In this document: positions 1 through 6,319 of the stretch, piece by piece
Layout of the letters: each line of letters begins with the position of its first letter
Position numbering within the stretch: the first letter of the stretch is position 1
From: CAYYBZ01 sp964470285 [NCBI: uncultured Oligoflexia bacterium]
Lineage (GTDB): Bacteria > Bdellovibrionota_G > CAYYBZ01
Direction of reading: 5' to 3'
Assembly: GCA_964470285.1 (NCBI GenBank)
Contig: CAYYBZ010000012.1
Location: 1 to 13,652 of the forward strand
Length of the DNA: 13,652 bases
Translations under genes and position numbers: made by a program
Notes under the pieces: model-generated
What the model was told of the DNA's origin: nothing
Seen by the model: the letters and a program-made list of their open reading frames with translations, nothing else
Database searches by the model: none

Positions 1-261
1 GAAATTAAGAGTAAAAATCCATATTTTTGTGTACCAGGCAATATTAGGGTAGCTGCCGTATTCAAGACCCAGCTTCTCACGGAAGAAAACCGTTAAATCA
101 TCAAGATAGTAGTAAAGAAGAATTAGGGAAATAATAAAAATGATGAAATTTATAAGGTAAGGAATTAAGATGTATTTCCATAAATCCCTGTTTTTAAGAA
201 AGAAATTTATGCCCTTGAATATATAGCCTATTCCCTCTTTAAAATCATTTAATGCCTTCAT
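1..261 (-). CDS. EI24/CysZ-like membrane protein, N-terminal part (cut by window edge)
   Basis: I translated this by hand: 87 residues are visible from the ATG at 261 and the frame stays open to the edge. A conserved-looking start (MKALNDFKEGIGYIFKGINF) leads to LWKYILIPYLINFIIF and a strongly hydrophobic segment at about residues 30-49, followed by an amphipathic stretch and a second hydrophobic run at the edge. A phenylalanine/glycine-rich amphipathic N-terminus, then LWKY.LIP..IN and a membrane helix, is typical of the EI24 domain (Pfam, which includes the sulfate permease CysZ). The start is supported by AAGGA about 5 nt upstream. The gene is divergent from acpS with 61 bp between them. 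Substrate cannot be deduced; many EI24 proteins are not sulfate permeases. Family assignment is from pattern recall on a partial protein. Confidence 0.72.
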   Translation of the reverse strand, partial: MKALNDFKEGIGYIFKGINFFLKNRDLWKYILIPYLINFIIFIISLILLYYYLDDLTVFFREKLGLEYGSYPNIAWYTKIWIFTLNF

Positions 262-295
262 TTTATTCCTTATTAATTAATATTGATTTAGTGTT

Positions 296-314
296 CTCTA
301 TGGATTAAATAGAG
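296..314. repeat. Small inverted repeat just upstream of acpS
   Basis: CTCTAT (296-301) and ATAGAG (309-314) are perfect inverted copies separated by 7 nt, ending 8 nt before the acpS start codon. It occupies the place where a ribosome binding site would be, and no good Shine-Dalgarno is visible there. It could be a small operator or a weak leader hairpin; six-base arms also occur by chance. Confidence 0.25.
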
Positions 315-322
315 CAGAAATT

Positions 323-709
323 ATGAAAAAAGACAAGAAAGTAAGACCAAGCTTTGCTACAGGCGTTGATATTGAGGACATAAACCGCTTTGATAAAATG
401 GCCGTCTCAAAAAAATCTTCTTCGCTGAAAACAATTTATACGCTTAATGAAATTAAATACTGCTTTACTAAAAGGAAGCCTTCTCAACATTTAGCCGTCA
501 GATTTTGTGCAAAAGAGGCCGTTATTAAAGCCTTGAAGTCTTTCGGAATCACGGCATACTACCGAGACATTGAAATCAAAAATGAAAAATCCGGCCTGCC
601 CAAAGTAAAAGTAGTTAAGAAAAGCATCCCCAAGAATTTGGAAATTAGTATTTCACTCTCCCACTGTAAAGATAAAGCAATTGCCTTTGTAGTTGTTGCA
701 AAAATGTGA
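323..709 (+). CDS. acpS: Holo-[acyl-carrier-protein] synthase (AcpS-type 4'-phosphopantetheinyl transferase)
   Basis: 128 residues, the usual AcpS size. The family transfers 4'-phosphopantetheine from CoA to the serine of an acyl carrier protein, in the cytoplasm, with Mg2+. Visible motifs are GVDIEDINRF (residues 14-23, with the metal-binding Asp16), then RFCAKEAVIKAL (60-71, with catalytic-type Glu65 and the following Lys/Ala-rich helix), an RDIEI...SGLPKV block (81-95) and the C-terminal strand ISISLSHCKDKAIAFVV (108-124, with the SLSH motif). It has a roughly 12-residue basic N-terminal extension before GVDIE. No strong Shine-Dalgarno is seen, so the start is less secure than the frame. 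It converges on an operon that contains an acyl carrier protein gene (2165-2428), an obvious candidate substrate; it could equally be the housekeeping AcpS. The KRKPSQHLAVRF segment is typical of a small AcpS subgroup annotated as phosphopantetheinyl transferase superfamily. Confidence 0.88.
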   Translation: MKKDKKVRPSFATGVDIEDINRFDKMAVSKKSSSLKTIYTLNEIKYCFTKRKPSQHLAVRFCAKEAVIKALKSFGITAYYRDIEIKNEKSGLPKVKVVKKSIPKNLEISISLSHCKDKAIAFVVVAKM

Positions 710-716
710 CTTAAAA

Positions 717-779
717 GCAGAATAAGTGTTTTTTCATTCGCCGAAACTTAACGAGGCTCAGAAAAAACACTTATTCTGC
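717..779 (+). terminator. Long hairpin with conserved apical loop, copy 1 (3' end of acpS)
   Basis: Left arm 717-735 (GCAGAATAAGTGTTTTTTC) and right arm 761-779 are perfect reverse complements over 19 nt. The 25-nt loop (736-760) begins ATTCGCCG and ends ACGAGGCTCA. It starts 7 nt after the acpS stop codon. The position suggests a transcription terminator or 3'-end structure, but it is not a classical intrinsic terminator: the T run is on the loop side of the stem and there is no immediate U tract after the base. The loop recurs at 834-858 (opposite strand) and 8344-8368. Confidence 0.7.
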
Positions 780-786
780 ATTGAAT

Positions 787-805
787 GAATTTTTTATAAA
801 AATTC
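787..805. repeat. AT-rich palindrome between the two convergent 3' ends
   Basis: GAATTTTT (787-794) and AAAAATTC (798-805) are perfect inverted copies around TAT. It lies between hairpin copy 1 and copy 2 in the acpS/kbl convergent gap. Its stem is short and AT-rich, so it may only supply the U-rich tail for the flanking structures. Confidence 0.4.
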
Positions 806-812
806 TATGTAA

Positions 813-879
813 AAAATCGAGGACTACTTTTTCTGAGCCTCGTGGGTTTCCGGCGAATGAAAAAGTAGTCCTCGATTTT
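813..879 (-). terminator. Long hairpin with conserved apical loop, copy 2 (3' end of the synthetase-ACP-KBL operon)
   Basis: Arms 813-833 and 859-879 are perfect reverse complements over 21 nt, leaving a 25-nt loop (834-858). Read on the minus strand the loop begins ATTCGCCGG and ends ACGAGGCTCA, matching copy 1 at 20 of 25 positions, although the outer stems (here carrying TCGAGGACTAC) are different. It starts 19 nt beyond the stop codon of the minus-strand PLP-enzyme gene, so it lies at the 3' end of that operon, with the conserved loop in the sense orientation of the operon. Confidence 0.7.
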
Positions 880-898
880 ATAAAAACATTTACTTAAA

Positions 899-2146
899 TT
901 ACATTCCGTATTTAGCTATAATCCCTTTTTTATCCAACCCAAGTATTTCGTATTTTTTGCCGATTTTTGTGAAAGCTGCAATAGCTTTATCGAGATGATC
1001 CATTTCATGATCGGCAGAAATCTGTGTTCTTATTCTTGCCTGTCCCTGGGCTACTACGGGGAAGAAAAATCCTACCGCGTAAATTCCTTCATAGTAAAGA
1101 TCTCTTGATATATCCTGGGCAAGCTTTGCATTGTAAAGCATTACAGGAACTATCGGCGTTTCACCGGCTTTTAAATCGAATCCTGCCTTAGTCATCTTTT
1201 CCCTGAAATACTTTGTGTTTTTTTCAAGCTTGTCTCTTCTTTCCGTACTTGCCGAAACGATATCCAGAACCTTATTTGCCGCGGAAACTATTACAGGAGC
1301 AACGGTATTTGAAAAAAGATAGGGCCTTGCACGCTGCCTTAAAAGATCAATCATCTCTTTTTTACCGGAGACACATCCGCCTGAAGCTCCTCCCAGGGCT
1401 TTCCCCAAAGTTGTGGTAATCAAATCCACTCTGTTCATAACTCCGCAATGTTCATGAGTTCCTCTGCCTGTTTTTCCTATGAAGCCGGAGGCATGAGAGT
1501 CGTCAACAAGGACAAAAGCATCGTATTTATCTGCATGATCACAAATTTCCTTAAGTTTTGCTATATCTCCATCCATTGAGAAAACGCCGTCGGTGATTAT
1601 CATTCTAAAACGCTGTTCCTGCGCTTCCTGAAGTTTCTGTTCAAGGTGCGCCATATTTGAATGTTTATAAACGTATTGCTGAGCCTTGCAAAGTCTCATG
1701 CCGTCTACAATTGAGGCATGAACAAGCTTGTCGGCTATCATTGCGTCTTCTTTATCCAGTAAAACTTCGAAAACTCCCGCGTTTGCGTCCAGACATGACG
1801 GAAACAAAATTGTATCTTCCATCCCCAAAAATTTTGAAAGTTTTTTCTCAAGTTCGTCATGTATATCCTGGGTTCCGCATATGAATCTGACCGAGCTCAT
1901 CCCGTAGCCTCTCTCGTCAAGCCCCTGATGAGCGGCCTTTAATATTTCCGGATGTGATGAAAGCCCCAGGTAGTTGTTTGCGCAAAGATTGATAACCTCT
2001 TTAGGTTCGTCGCCCTTTGGAAATTCAACTTTAATGTCGGCATGCTGCTGACTTTTGATATAGCGTTCTTCCTTTTTTAAGCCCTTGGATTCAATGTCCT
2101 GCAGCGTAGTTGTATAAAAATCCTTTGCCTTTGGACTGTAGACCAT
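899..2146 (-). CDS. kbl: 2-amino-3-ketobutyrate CoA ligase (glycine C-acetyltransferase)-like PLP-dependent alpha-oxoamine synthase
   Basis: 415 residues, slightly longer than E. coli Kbl (398). The family condenses an acyl thioester with an amino acid by decarboxylative or Claisen-type chemistry; Kbl itself interconverts glycine plus acetyl-CoA with 2-amino-3-oxobutyrate. Visible signature: [14 protein letters not shown] (53-66), [10 protein letters not shown] (85-94), His143 in VHASIVDG (ring-stacking His), [11 protein letters not shown] (214-224; Asp215 and His218 contact PLP), the Schiff-base Lys249 in [23 protein letters not shown] (272-280) and QARIRTQIS (369-377, carboxylate-binding Arg). 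These are Kbl-type rather than serine-palmitoyltransferase or BioF versions. Compared with E. coli and human Kbl as I recall them, three sites differ: GGY is GGC (Cys258), NHASI is VHASI and VVPKG is VVAQG. No threonine dehydrogenase gene (tdh), the usual partner, is adjacent; instead the gene follows an ACP gene by 18 bp. Strong Shine-Dalgarno GGAGGG before the ATG. Kbl-family membership is secure; the true acyl donor is not. Confidence 0.87.
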   Translation of the reverse strand: MVYSPKAKDFYTTTLQDIESKGLKKEERYIKSQQHADIKVEFPKGDEPKEVINLCANNYLGLSSHPEILKAAHQGLDERGYGMSSVRFICGTQDIHDELEKKLSKFLGMEDTILFPSCLDANAGVFEVLLDKEDAMIADKLVHASIVDGMRLCKAQQYVYKHSNMAHLEQKLQEAQEQRFRMIITDGVFSMDGDIAKLKEICDHADKYDAFVLVDDSHASGFIGKTGRGTHEHCGVMNRVDLITTTLGKALGGASGGCVSGKKEMIDLLRQRARPYLFSNTVAPVIVSAANKVLDIVSASTERRDKLEKNTKYFREKMTKAGFDLKAGETPIVPVMLYNAKLAQDISRDLYYEGIYAVGFFFPVVAQGQARIRTQISADHEMDHLDKAIAAFTKIGKKYEILGLDKKGIIAKYGM

Positions 2147-2164
2147 TATTCCCTCCGCTAAAAT

Positions 2165-2428
2165 TTAAGGTTTTCCGAATTCCTTTAAAAGGTTCATGAT
2201 GTTATTTACTGAATCAAACGCTTCAGGGGAAGCTTTGGCATCCGGAATCTGAATTGCAAATTTTTTCTCTAAAAATGTTTTTAATGAAACCATTGAAAAT
2301 GAATCGACAATACCCGAAGAAATTAATGCGGTTTCCTCGTTTACTTCTACATCGTCGTAATCGTCTACTAAAAATTCATTTTTAACATATTCAATTATCA
2401 TTTTTTTAGTCTCTTCAATGTTACTCAT
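2165..2428 (-). CDS. Acyl carrier protein (dedicated, non-FabD-type)
   Basis: 87 residues, acidic, helical, PP-binding family. The phosphopantetheine attachment serine is Ser43 in GIVDSFSMVSL (39-49), replacing the DSL of the fatty-acid ACP with DSF. The following helix LKTFLEKKFAIQIPD and the late helix SVNNIMNLLKEF complete the four-helix pattern. It sits between an acyl-activating enzyme (35 bp upstream) and a PLP condensing enzyme (18 bp downstream), the position expected of a carrier that receives an acyl group from one and passes it to the other. A Kbl enzyme normally uses acetyl-CoA, so the carrier is unexpected. AAGGAG lies 7 nt before the ATG. It is unlikely to be the housekeeping AcpP, which normally lies in a fab cluster and carries a GxDSLxxVEL motif. 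Confidence 0.86.
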   Translation of the reverse strand: MSNIEETKKMIIEYVKNEFLVDDYDDVEVNEETALISSGIVDSFSMVSLKTFLEKKFAIQIPDAKASPEAFDSVNNIMNLLKEFGKP

Positions 2429-2463
2429 AAATCTTCTCCTTTATTTTAAACAGATTTTTATTT

Positions 2464-4164
2464 TTAATCGTCTTCCAAAGTGGACGTGTCTCCTATCGGT
2501 TCGCCTCTTTCCTGGGCTCTAAGTAACCTTCTCATAATCTTTCCGCTTCTCGTCTTTGGAAGTTTGTCGACAAACTCAATATCCTGAGGCATTGCAAGAG
2601 GAGATAATCTCTTTCTGACAAAATTCATAATTTCAAGTTCCGTATCTTCATTTTTTTCAAAACCGGGTTTTAAAGCTATGAAAACTTTTACAACTTCCAT
2701 GTTAATCTTATCGGGTTTTCCTATTGCCGCCGATTCCGCTACAGCTTCATGTTCCAGAAGCGCTGATTCGACTTCAAAAGGGCTGACAAGATGCCCGCCG
2801 GTGTTGATAACATCGTCGTCACGCCCGGCAAACCAGAAGTATCCGTCTTTATCTATGCTTGATCTGTCGCCTGCAAGATACCATCCGTTTTTAAACTTGG
2901 AGTCGTAAGTTTCCTTGTTCTGCCAGTAGGTTCTGAACATTGAGGGCCATCCCGGCTTCATGGCAATAAGTCCGGCTGCTCCCGGTTCCTTTATAGGTTC
3001 ATAATTCGAATCTAAAACAGCTGCTTTAATTCCCGGAAAAGCCTTGCCCATTGATCCGGGTCTGACTTCCATTCCGGGGAAATTAGTTATCATCATTGAG
3101 CCGGTTTCGGTCTGCCAGTAAGTATCAAGGAATGGCAGGCCGTAAACCTCTTTCGACCATACAACCGCCTCGGCATTTAAAGGTTCACCGACGCTGCAAA
3201 GATGTCTTAATGAAGAAAGATCATATTTCTTGATTACTTCATCGCCTTCTTTCATTAGAAGTCTTATGGCAGTCGGGGCAGAATACCATACCGTTACTTT
3301 ATGTCTTTGGATAACGTCATACCATTTTTCGGCTGAAAAACCCGAATCGAGTACTACCTGGGCCGCCCCCAGGCTCCACGGTCCGATTATCCCGTAAGAG
3401 GTTCCTGTTACCCAGCCGGGATCGGCGGTGCACCAGTAAATGTCATCGTCTTTTAAATCCAAAACCCATTTCGTGCTTAAACTTTGCTGAATTATAGAGC
3501 CGTGAACGTGAAGGGCTCCCTTAGGCTGACCTGTTGTTCCCGATGTGTAATGTAAAACCGAAGGAGTTTCTTTGCCCGCCTTAAACCAGTCAAAACTTTC
3601 GATTTTTTTTGAGTTTTTGCGGGAAAAAGGAATTTCTTTTTCCTTCGGCTTGAAACTTTCATCGTCGGTGGCGACGATAACACATTTGAGATTTTTTAAT
3701 TCTCCTACGACCTTTCTTATTCTTTTTACAAGCTTCGGTGTTGTAATAATTGCCTTTGCATCTCCGTTTTGTAGTCTTGTAAGAAGTGATTCTTCGCCGA
3801 ATGCCGAAAAAAGAGGTGCAACAATTGAACCGTTTTTAAGAATTCCTAAAAATGAGAAATAGAGCTCAGGCACTTTGTCCATGAAAATGAAAACTCTTTC
3901 TTCATTTTTTATCCCGTTTTGCGCTAAAAGATTGGCAAATGCATTGGAGTAAATTTTTAAATCATTGAAAGTGAACTTTTCAATTTGTCCCTTAAAGCCT
4001 TCCCAGATTAGGGCAGTTTTATCGCCTTTTCCCTGATCGCAGATTCTATCTGAACATAGATGACCGATATTAAACGGTTTGTCTTGTGAAATGCCGAGCT
4101 CTTTCCAGGCTTTGGACCAGTCAAAACCCTTTAGAGCTTCGTCGTAAGAACCTATATTATGCAT
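2464..4164 (-). CDS. AMP-forming acyl-CoA (acetyl-CoA-like) synthetase / acyl-ACP ligase
   Basis: 566 residues, full-length adenylate-forming enzyme of the AcsA (acetate-CoA ligase) branch. It activates a carboxylic acid with ATP to an acyl-AMP and then forms a thioester. Motifs: P-loop YTSGTTGQPKG (206-216), DTYWQTETG (347-355), YLAGD (429-433), hinge region FAGRDDDVINTGGHLVSPFEVE (starting at 445) and catalytic Lys542 in RSGKIMRR. Trp350 in YWQTE corresponds, by motif, to the Trp that closes the acyl pocket of Salmonella acetyl-CoA synthetase (Trp414) and limits it to acetate/propionate; this suggests a short substrate. First gene of the operon; the next gene is an ACP, so the thioester acceptor may be the carrier rather than CoA. 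Start supported by TAGGAG 6 nt upstream. A long hairpin (4181-4251) lies just upstream in the leader. The C-terminal tail is acidic (TLEDD). Confidence 0.87.
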   Translation of the reverse strand: MHNIGSYDEALKGFDWSKAWKELGISQDKPFNIGHLCSDRICDQGKGDKTALIWEGFKGQIEKFTFNDLKIYSNAFANLLAQNGIKNEERVFIFMDKVPELYFSFLGILKNGSIVAPLFSAFGEESLLTRLQNGDAKAIITTPKLVKRIRKVVGELKNLKCVIVATDDESFKPKEKEIPFSRKNSKKIESFDWFKAGKETPSVLHYTSGTTGQPKGALHVHGSIIQQSLSTKWVLDLKDDDIYWCTADPGWVTGTSYGIIGPWSLGAAQVVLDSGFSAEKWYDVIQRHKVTVWYSAPTAIRLLMKEGDEVIKKYDLSSLRHLCSVGEPLNAEAVVWSKEVYGLPFLDTYWQTETGSMMITNFPGMEVRPGSMGKAFPGIKAAVLDSNYEPIKEPGAAGLIAMKPGWPSMFRTYWQNKETYDSKFKNGWYLAGDRSSIDKDGYFWFAGRDDDVINTGGHLVSPFEVESALLEHEAVAESAAIGKPDKINMEVVKVFIALKPGFEKNEDTELEIMNFVRKRLSPLAMPQDIEFVDKLPKTRSGKIMRRLLRAQERGEPIGDTSTLEDD

Positions 4165-4180
4165 AACATTCTCCTAGGTT

Positions 4181-4251
4181 AGGTGCCAAGTTCCTTTTAG
4201 AACTTTTTAAATAAGAGTTTGGAAAAAAGTTCTAAAAGGAACTTGGTACCT
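4181..4251 (-). promoter_or_regulatory. Long leader hairpin immediately upstream of the synthetase gene
   Basis: Arms 4181-4208 and 4224-4251 are complementary over 28 nt with a single G.U-type mismatch, around a 15-nt loop (4209-4223). The stem base reads AGGTGCC/GGTACCT and the middle GTTCCTTTTAGAAC is itself palindromic. The structure ends 17 nt before the start codon and about 7 nt before its Shine-Dalgarno. If the promoter called at 4266-4294 is used, the hairpin begins about 8 nt after the start of the transcript, so it would be an mRNA 5' stabiliser, attenuator or ribosome-access control. It may also terminate transcription from the upstream TIGR03545 gene, whose stop codon lies 130 nt away. 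Confidence 0.6.
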
Positions 4252-4265
4252 GTTAAAACGGCGCT

Positions 4266-4294
4266 AAAATAATATTTTAGGACATTTTTATCAA
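4266..4294 (-). promoter_or_regulatory. Candidate sigma70-type promoter for the synthetase-ACP-KBL operon, with a palindrome over the -10 box
   Basis: On the minus strand TTGATA (4289-4294, five of six consensus) is followed after exactly 17 bp by TATTTT (4266-4271, four of six). Transcription would begin near 4259, giving a leader of about 95 nt. A 17-bp palindrome, CTAAAATAATATTTTAG (4264-4280, 8-bp arms around one central base), covers the -10 box and could be a repressor operator. The spacing is good, but AT-rich DNA gives such matches easily. Confidence 0.42.
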
Positions 4295-4361
4295 GAATAT
4301 TCTGCACACAGCTAAAAACACCGGAAAAATTCAATTACCGTTTTACGAAGCTCTGAGCGGA

Positions 4362-4393
4362 GATGTTACTTGCCGAAGATGTTACTTGCCGAA
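4362..4393. repeat. 16-bp tandem duplication spanning the TIGR03545 stop codon
   Basis: GATGTTACTTGCCGAA occurs twice in direct succession (4362-4377 and 4378-4393). On the minus strand the unit contains the last codons (FGK) and TAA stop of the 645-residue gene; the extra copy lies in the 3' untranslated region. It looks like a simple replication-slippage duplication with no effect on the protein. Confidence 0.8.
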
Positions 4394-6319
4394 AAGGCCC
4401 TTGAGTTTGTCTTTGGCGCCGCCGGTTTTGCCGCCTATTTTACCCTTAACCGCACCCGACTGTCTCTTTTTAAGCTCGTCGATTTTTTTATCGGCCTGAC
4501 CTTTAAGATCTTCTACACGCTTTTTGTTTTCAGCCAGAGGAGCCTCGATTTTGTTCTTAAATTCGTTGATTTTGCCGTTTGCCTCTTTGATTTTGCTTCC
4601 TACTTCTTCACGGATGTATTTTTCGGCCTTTGCTCTTACTTCGTTTAGCTTTTTCTCAAAAACCGCACCTATACCGTCTGCAATTGCTTTGTCCAAAGTA
4701 GATTTTACTTTGAATCCGGGATCACTGAGTTTTCCCTCAAAAGATATTTCAACCATAAAACTTTTAATATTTTTTACAATATCCTGAAGCAGGGACAGCA
4801 GGTAATTTGAGCTTTTTTCAAAGGAATAAGAAGCAGAGCTTATATCAATTCGTGCAGATATGTTTGCCTTTTCTCCTGTTAATCCGCCCTTGACCGTTGT
4901 ATCTGCAAAGCCTCCGTTCATGGGCAGTGGAAAAGCGCCGCCCTTACCCAGAGTCGTTCCTGCAAGCTTGAATTTTTTAATGTCAAATCTCAACGATTCA
5001 GAGTCAGCTTCACCGGTGTAATCAAGTGTAAGAACTGCAAGAGCCCTTTCAAAAGGACCGTCAAAGGTTTTTAAACTGAAATCGGCAGTTGCCGGTTTGC
5101 CGTAAAGCTTTTGATTTGAAGAAATATCGTTGGCGATGAGATTATACTCGCCGCGATAAGCTTCATTATCCTTTTGTTTTTCACCTGTTTTGGCGGATAA
5201 ATTGATTTTTTTGATCAGAAACTTCGGGGTATTATCGGTAACGGGAAAAGCGATATTCATTCCCTTCAATCTTTCTCTTTTTACTTCTTTCCTGTCTCCT
5301 GCCTTAGCTGAATACTTGTCTTTTAAATGCCTTAGTTTTGAACTGTAAGAAACATATTTTTTGAATTTGTTTAACCAGTCGCTGCCGAAAATCTGTTTGG
5401 AGAAATTACTTATTGAAAACTCCCCTAAACTGTATTTATCGACAATTGATTTAGTGTCGGCCTTGATTAGAGTAGAGGCGGAGTTGAGCTCACTAGTAAG
5501 TGATTTTATTTCGCCTGAAACGCTTTTTAGGCTTTCTGTTGCCTGGTTTGTCTGCCTGTCAATATCGCCTTTAATTGTTTTAACCGTGTTAATCGCGTTT
5601 AGAATATCCTGTGGATTTTTTAGATTTTTAGCATTTAGAGAATTAATTTTTGCCTTGGTATCGGAGATAAATTTTTTCTGATCGTTTATTACACTTTTCG
5701 TCCGGCCTTCCCATTTTTTAAAGGAGCTCTGTGCTTTATCCTTAACTTCCACGGCTTTTTTATAGGAATTAAGCTCTTTAAGATTTATTGCCTTTCTCGG
5801 ATCGAATTTGTTTTTTAGGGAATCTACTGAGATGTCCGGCAGATTTGCTTTTAAGTCGCTTTTAATTTTATCGAATGCTTCGGCCACCACAGGTTTTAAG
5901 AAGGATTCTTTATTGTCGTCAGCTTCCCACTCTTTTGCCCATGAATCGGGAATTTTGCCTTCCTTTTCTCTTTTGGTCAGCCATTTGACACCCGTCACAT
6001 TTATTTCATCGGTTACGAATTTTTTCTTTAGTAAGGGTAAAAAACTGAAATCAAATATTATGTTTTCAACTTCGAATCTATTCTGCATTAAATTATCCGG
6101 GTTTGTGACCTGAAGCTGCTTTATTTTCAGTGAAGATTTTAAAAAAGACAGATTAACCGATTTGATCTCAACTAAAGCTCCGTTTGTCCTTGTGGCCTGT
6201 TTTTCAAAAACTCTTTCAAGGATTATATCCATGAAATATACGGTGAATACATAGAATAGTACCGTAATGATAATGAAGGGGATCAAGCCTGCCCATCTTA
6301 TGAATTTGAGTTTTTTCAT
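4382..6319 (-). CDS. TIGR03545 family protein, AsmA-like envelope protein with coiled coils
   Basis: 645 residues. A single N-terminal membrane anchor (about 9-33) is followed by an AsmA/DUF748-like region: VEIKSVNLSFLKSSLKIKQLQVTNPDN (from 50), then NIIFDFSFLPLLKKKFVTDEINVTGV (86-111). A Lys/Ser-rich helical, probably coiled-coil, stretch covers about 180-300. Beta-rich sequence follows (350-535) and ends in SFEGKLSDPGFKVKSTLDKAI (526-546), the C-terminal pattern seen in AsmA/TamB-type proteins. A long charged helix (553-617) and a Gly/Lys-rich tail close the protein. I recognise it as TIGR03545, a sparsely distributed family found in outer-membrane bacteria as a two-gene pair with TIGR03546, which is exactly the gene upstream (stop and start overlap in TAATG). 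Function is unknown; AsmA likeness suggests a periplasmic bridge or lipid-handling role, which is my inference. The protein would be anchored in the inner membrane with its bulk in the periplasm. Confidence 0.82.
   Translation of the reverse strand: MKKLKFIRWAGLIPFIIITVLFYVFTVYFMDIILERVFEKQATRTNGALVEIKSVNLSFLKSSLKIKQLQVTNPDNLMQNRFEVENIIFDFSFLPLLKKKFVTDEINVTGVKWLTKREKEGKIPDSWAKEWEADDNKESFLKPVVAEAFDKIKSDLKANLPDISVDSLKNKFDPRKAINLKELNSYKKAVEVKDKAQSSFKKWEGRTKSVINDQKKFISDTKAKINSLNAKNLKNPQDILNAINTVKTIKGDIDRQTNQATESLKSVSGEIKSLTSELNSASTLIKADTKSIVDKYSLGEFSISNFSKQIFGSDWLNKFKKYVSYSSKLRHLKDKYSAKAGDRKEVKRERLKGMNIAFPVTDNTPKFLIKKINLSAKTGEKQKDNEAYRGEYNLIANDISSNQKLYGKPATADFSLKTFDGPFERALAVLTLDYTGEADSESLRFDIKKFKLAGTTLGKGGAFPLPMNGGFADTTVKGGLTGEKANISARIDISSASYSFEKSSNYLLSLLQDIVKNIKSFMVEISFEGKLSDPGFKVKSTLDKAIADGIGAVFEKKLNEVRAKAEKYIREEVGSKIKEANGKINEFKNKIEAPLAENKKRVEDLKGQADKKIDELKKRQSGAVKGKIGGKTGGAKDKLKGLFGK

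Noticed and set aside
283-311. Promoter for acpS (TTGATT, 17 bp, TAAATA)
   Set aside because: The -10 box matches only three of six positions and would leave a leader of about 5 nt; unsupported.
717-879. Hairpins as integron attC sites
   Set aside because: attC sites conserve the outer core sites (RYYYAAC/GTTRRRY) with a variable middle; here the conserved part is the central loop and the outer ends differ, and no integrase gene is present.
899-2146. Serine palmitoyltransferase or BioF instead of Kbl
   Set aside because: Motifs [20 protein letters not shown] and RPYLFSN are Kbl-type; the versions typical of serine palmitoyltransferase (VDEAHGLG, TFSKSL) are absent.
5361-5681. Plus-strand open frames of 60-140 codons opposite the large minus-strand genes (also 11623-12048, 3572-3862 and 10147-10446)
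   Set aside because: They lie fully antisense to clear protein families, have no ribosome binding sites or recognisable domains and are expected from low stop frequency in the opposite frame.
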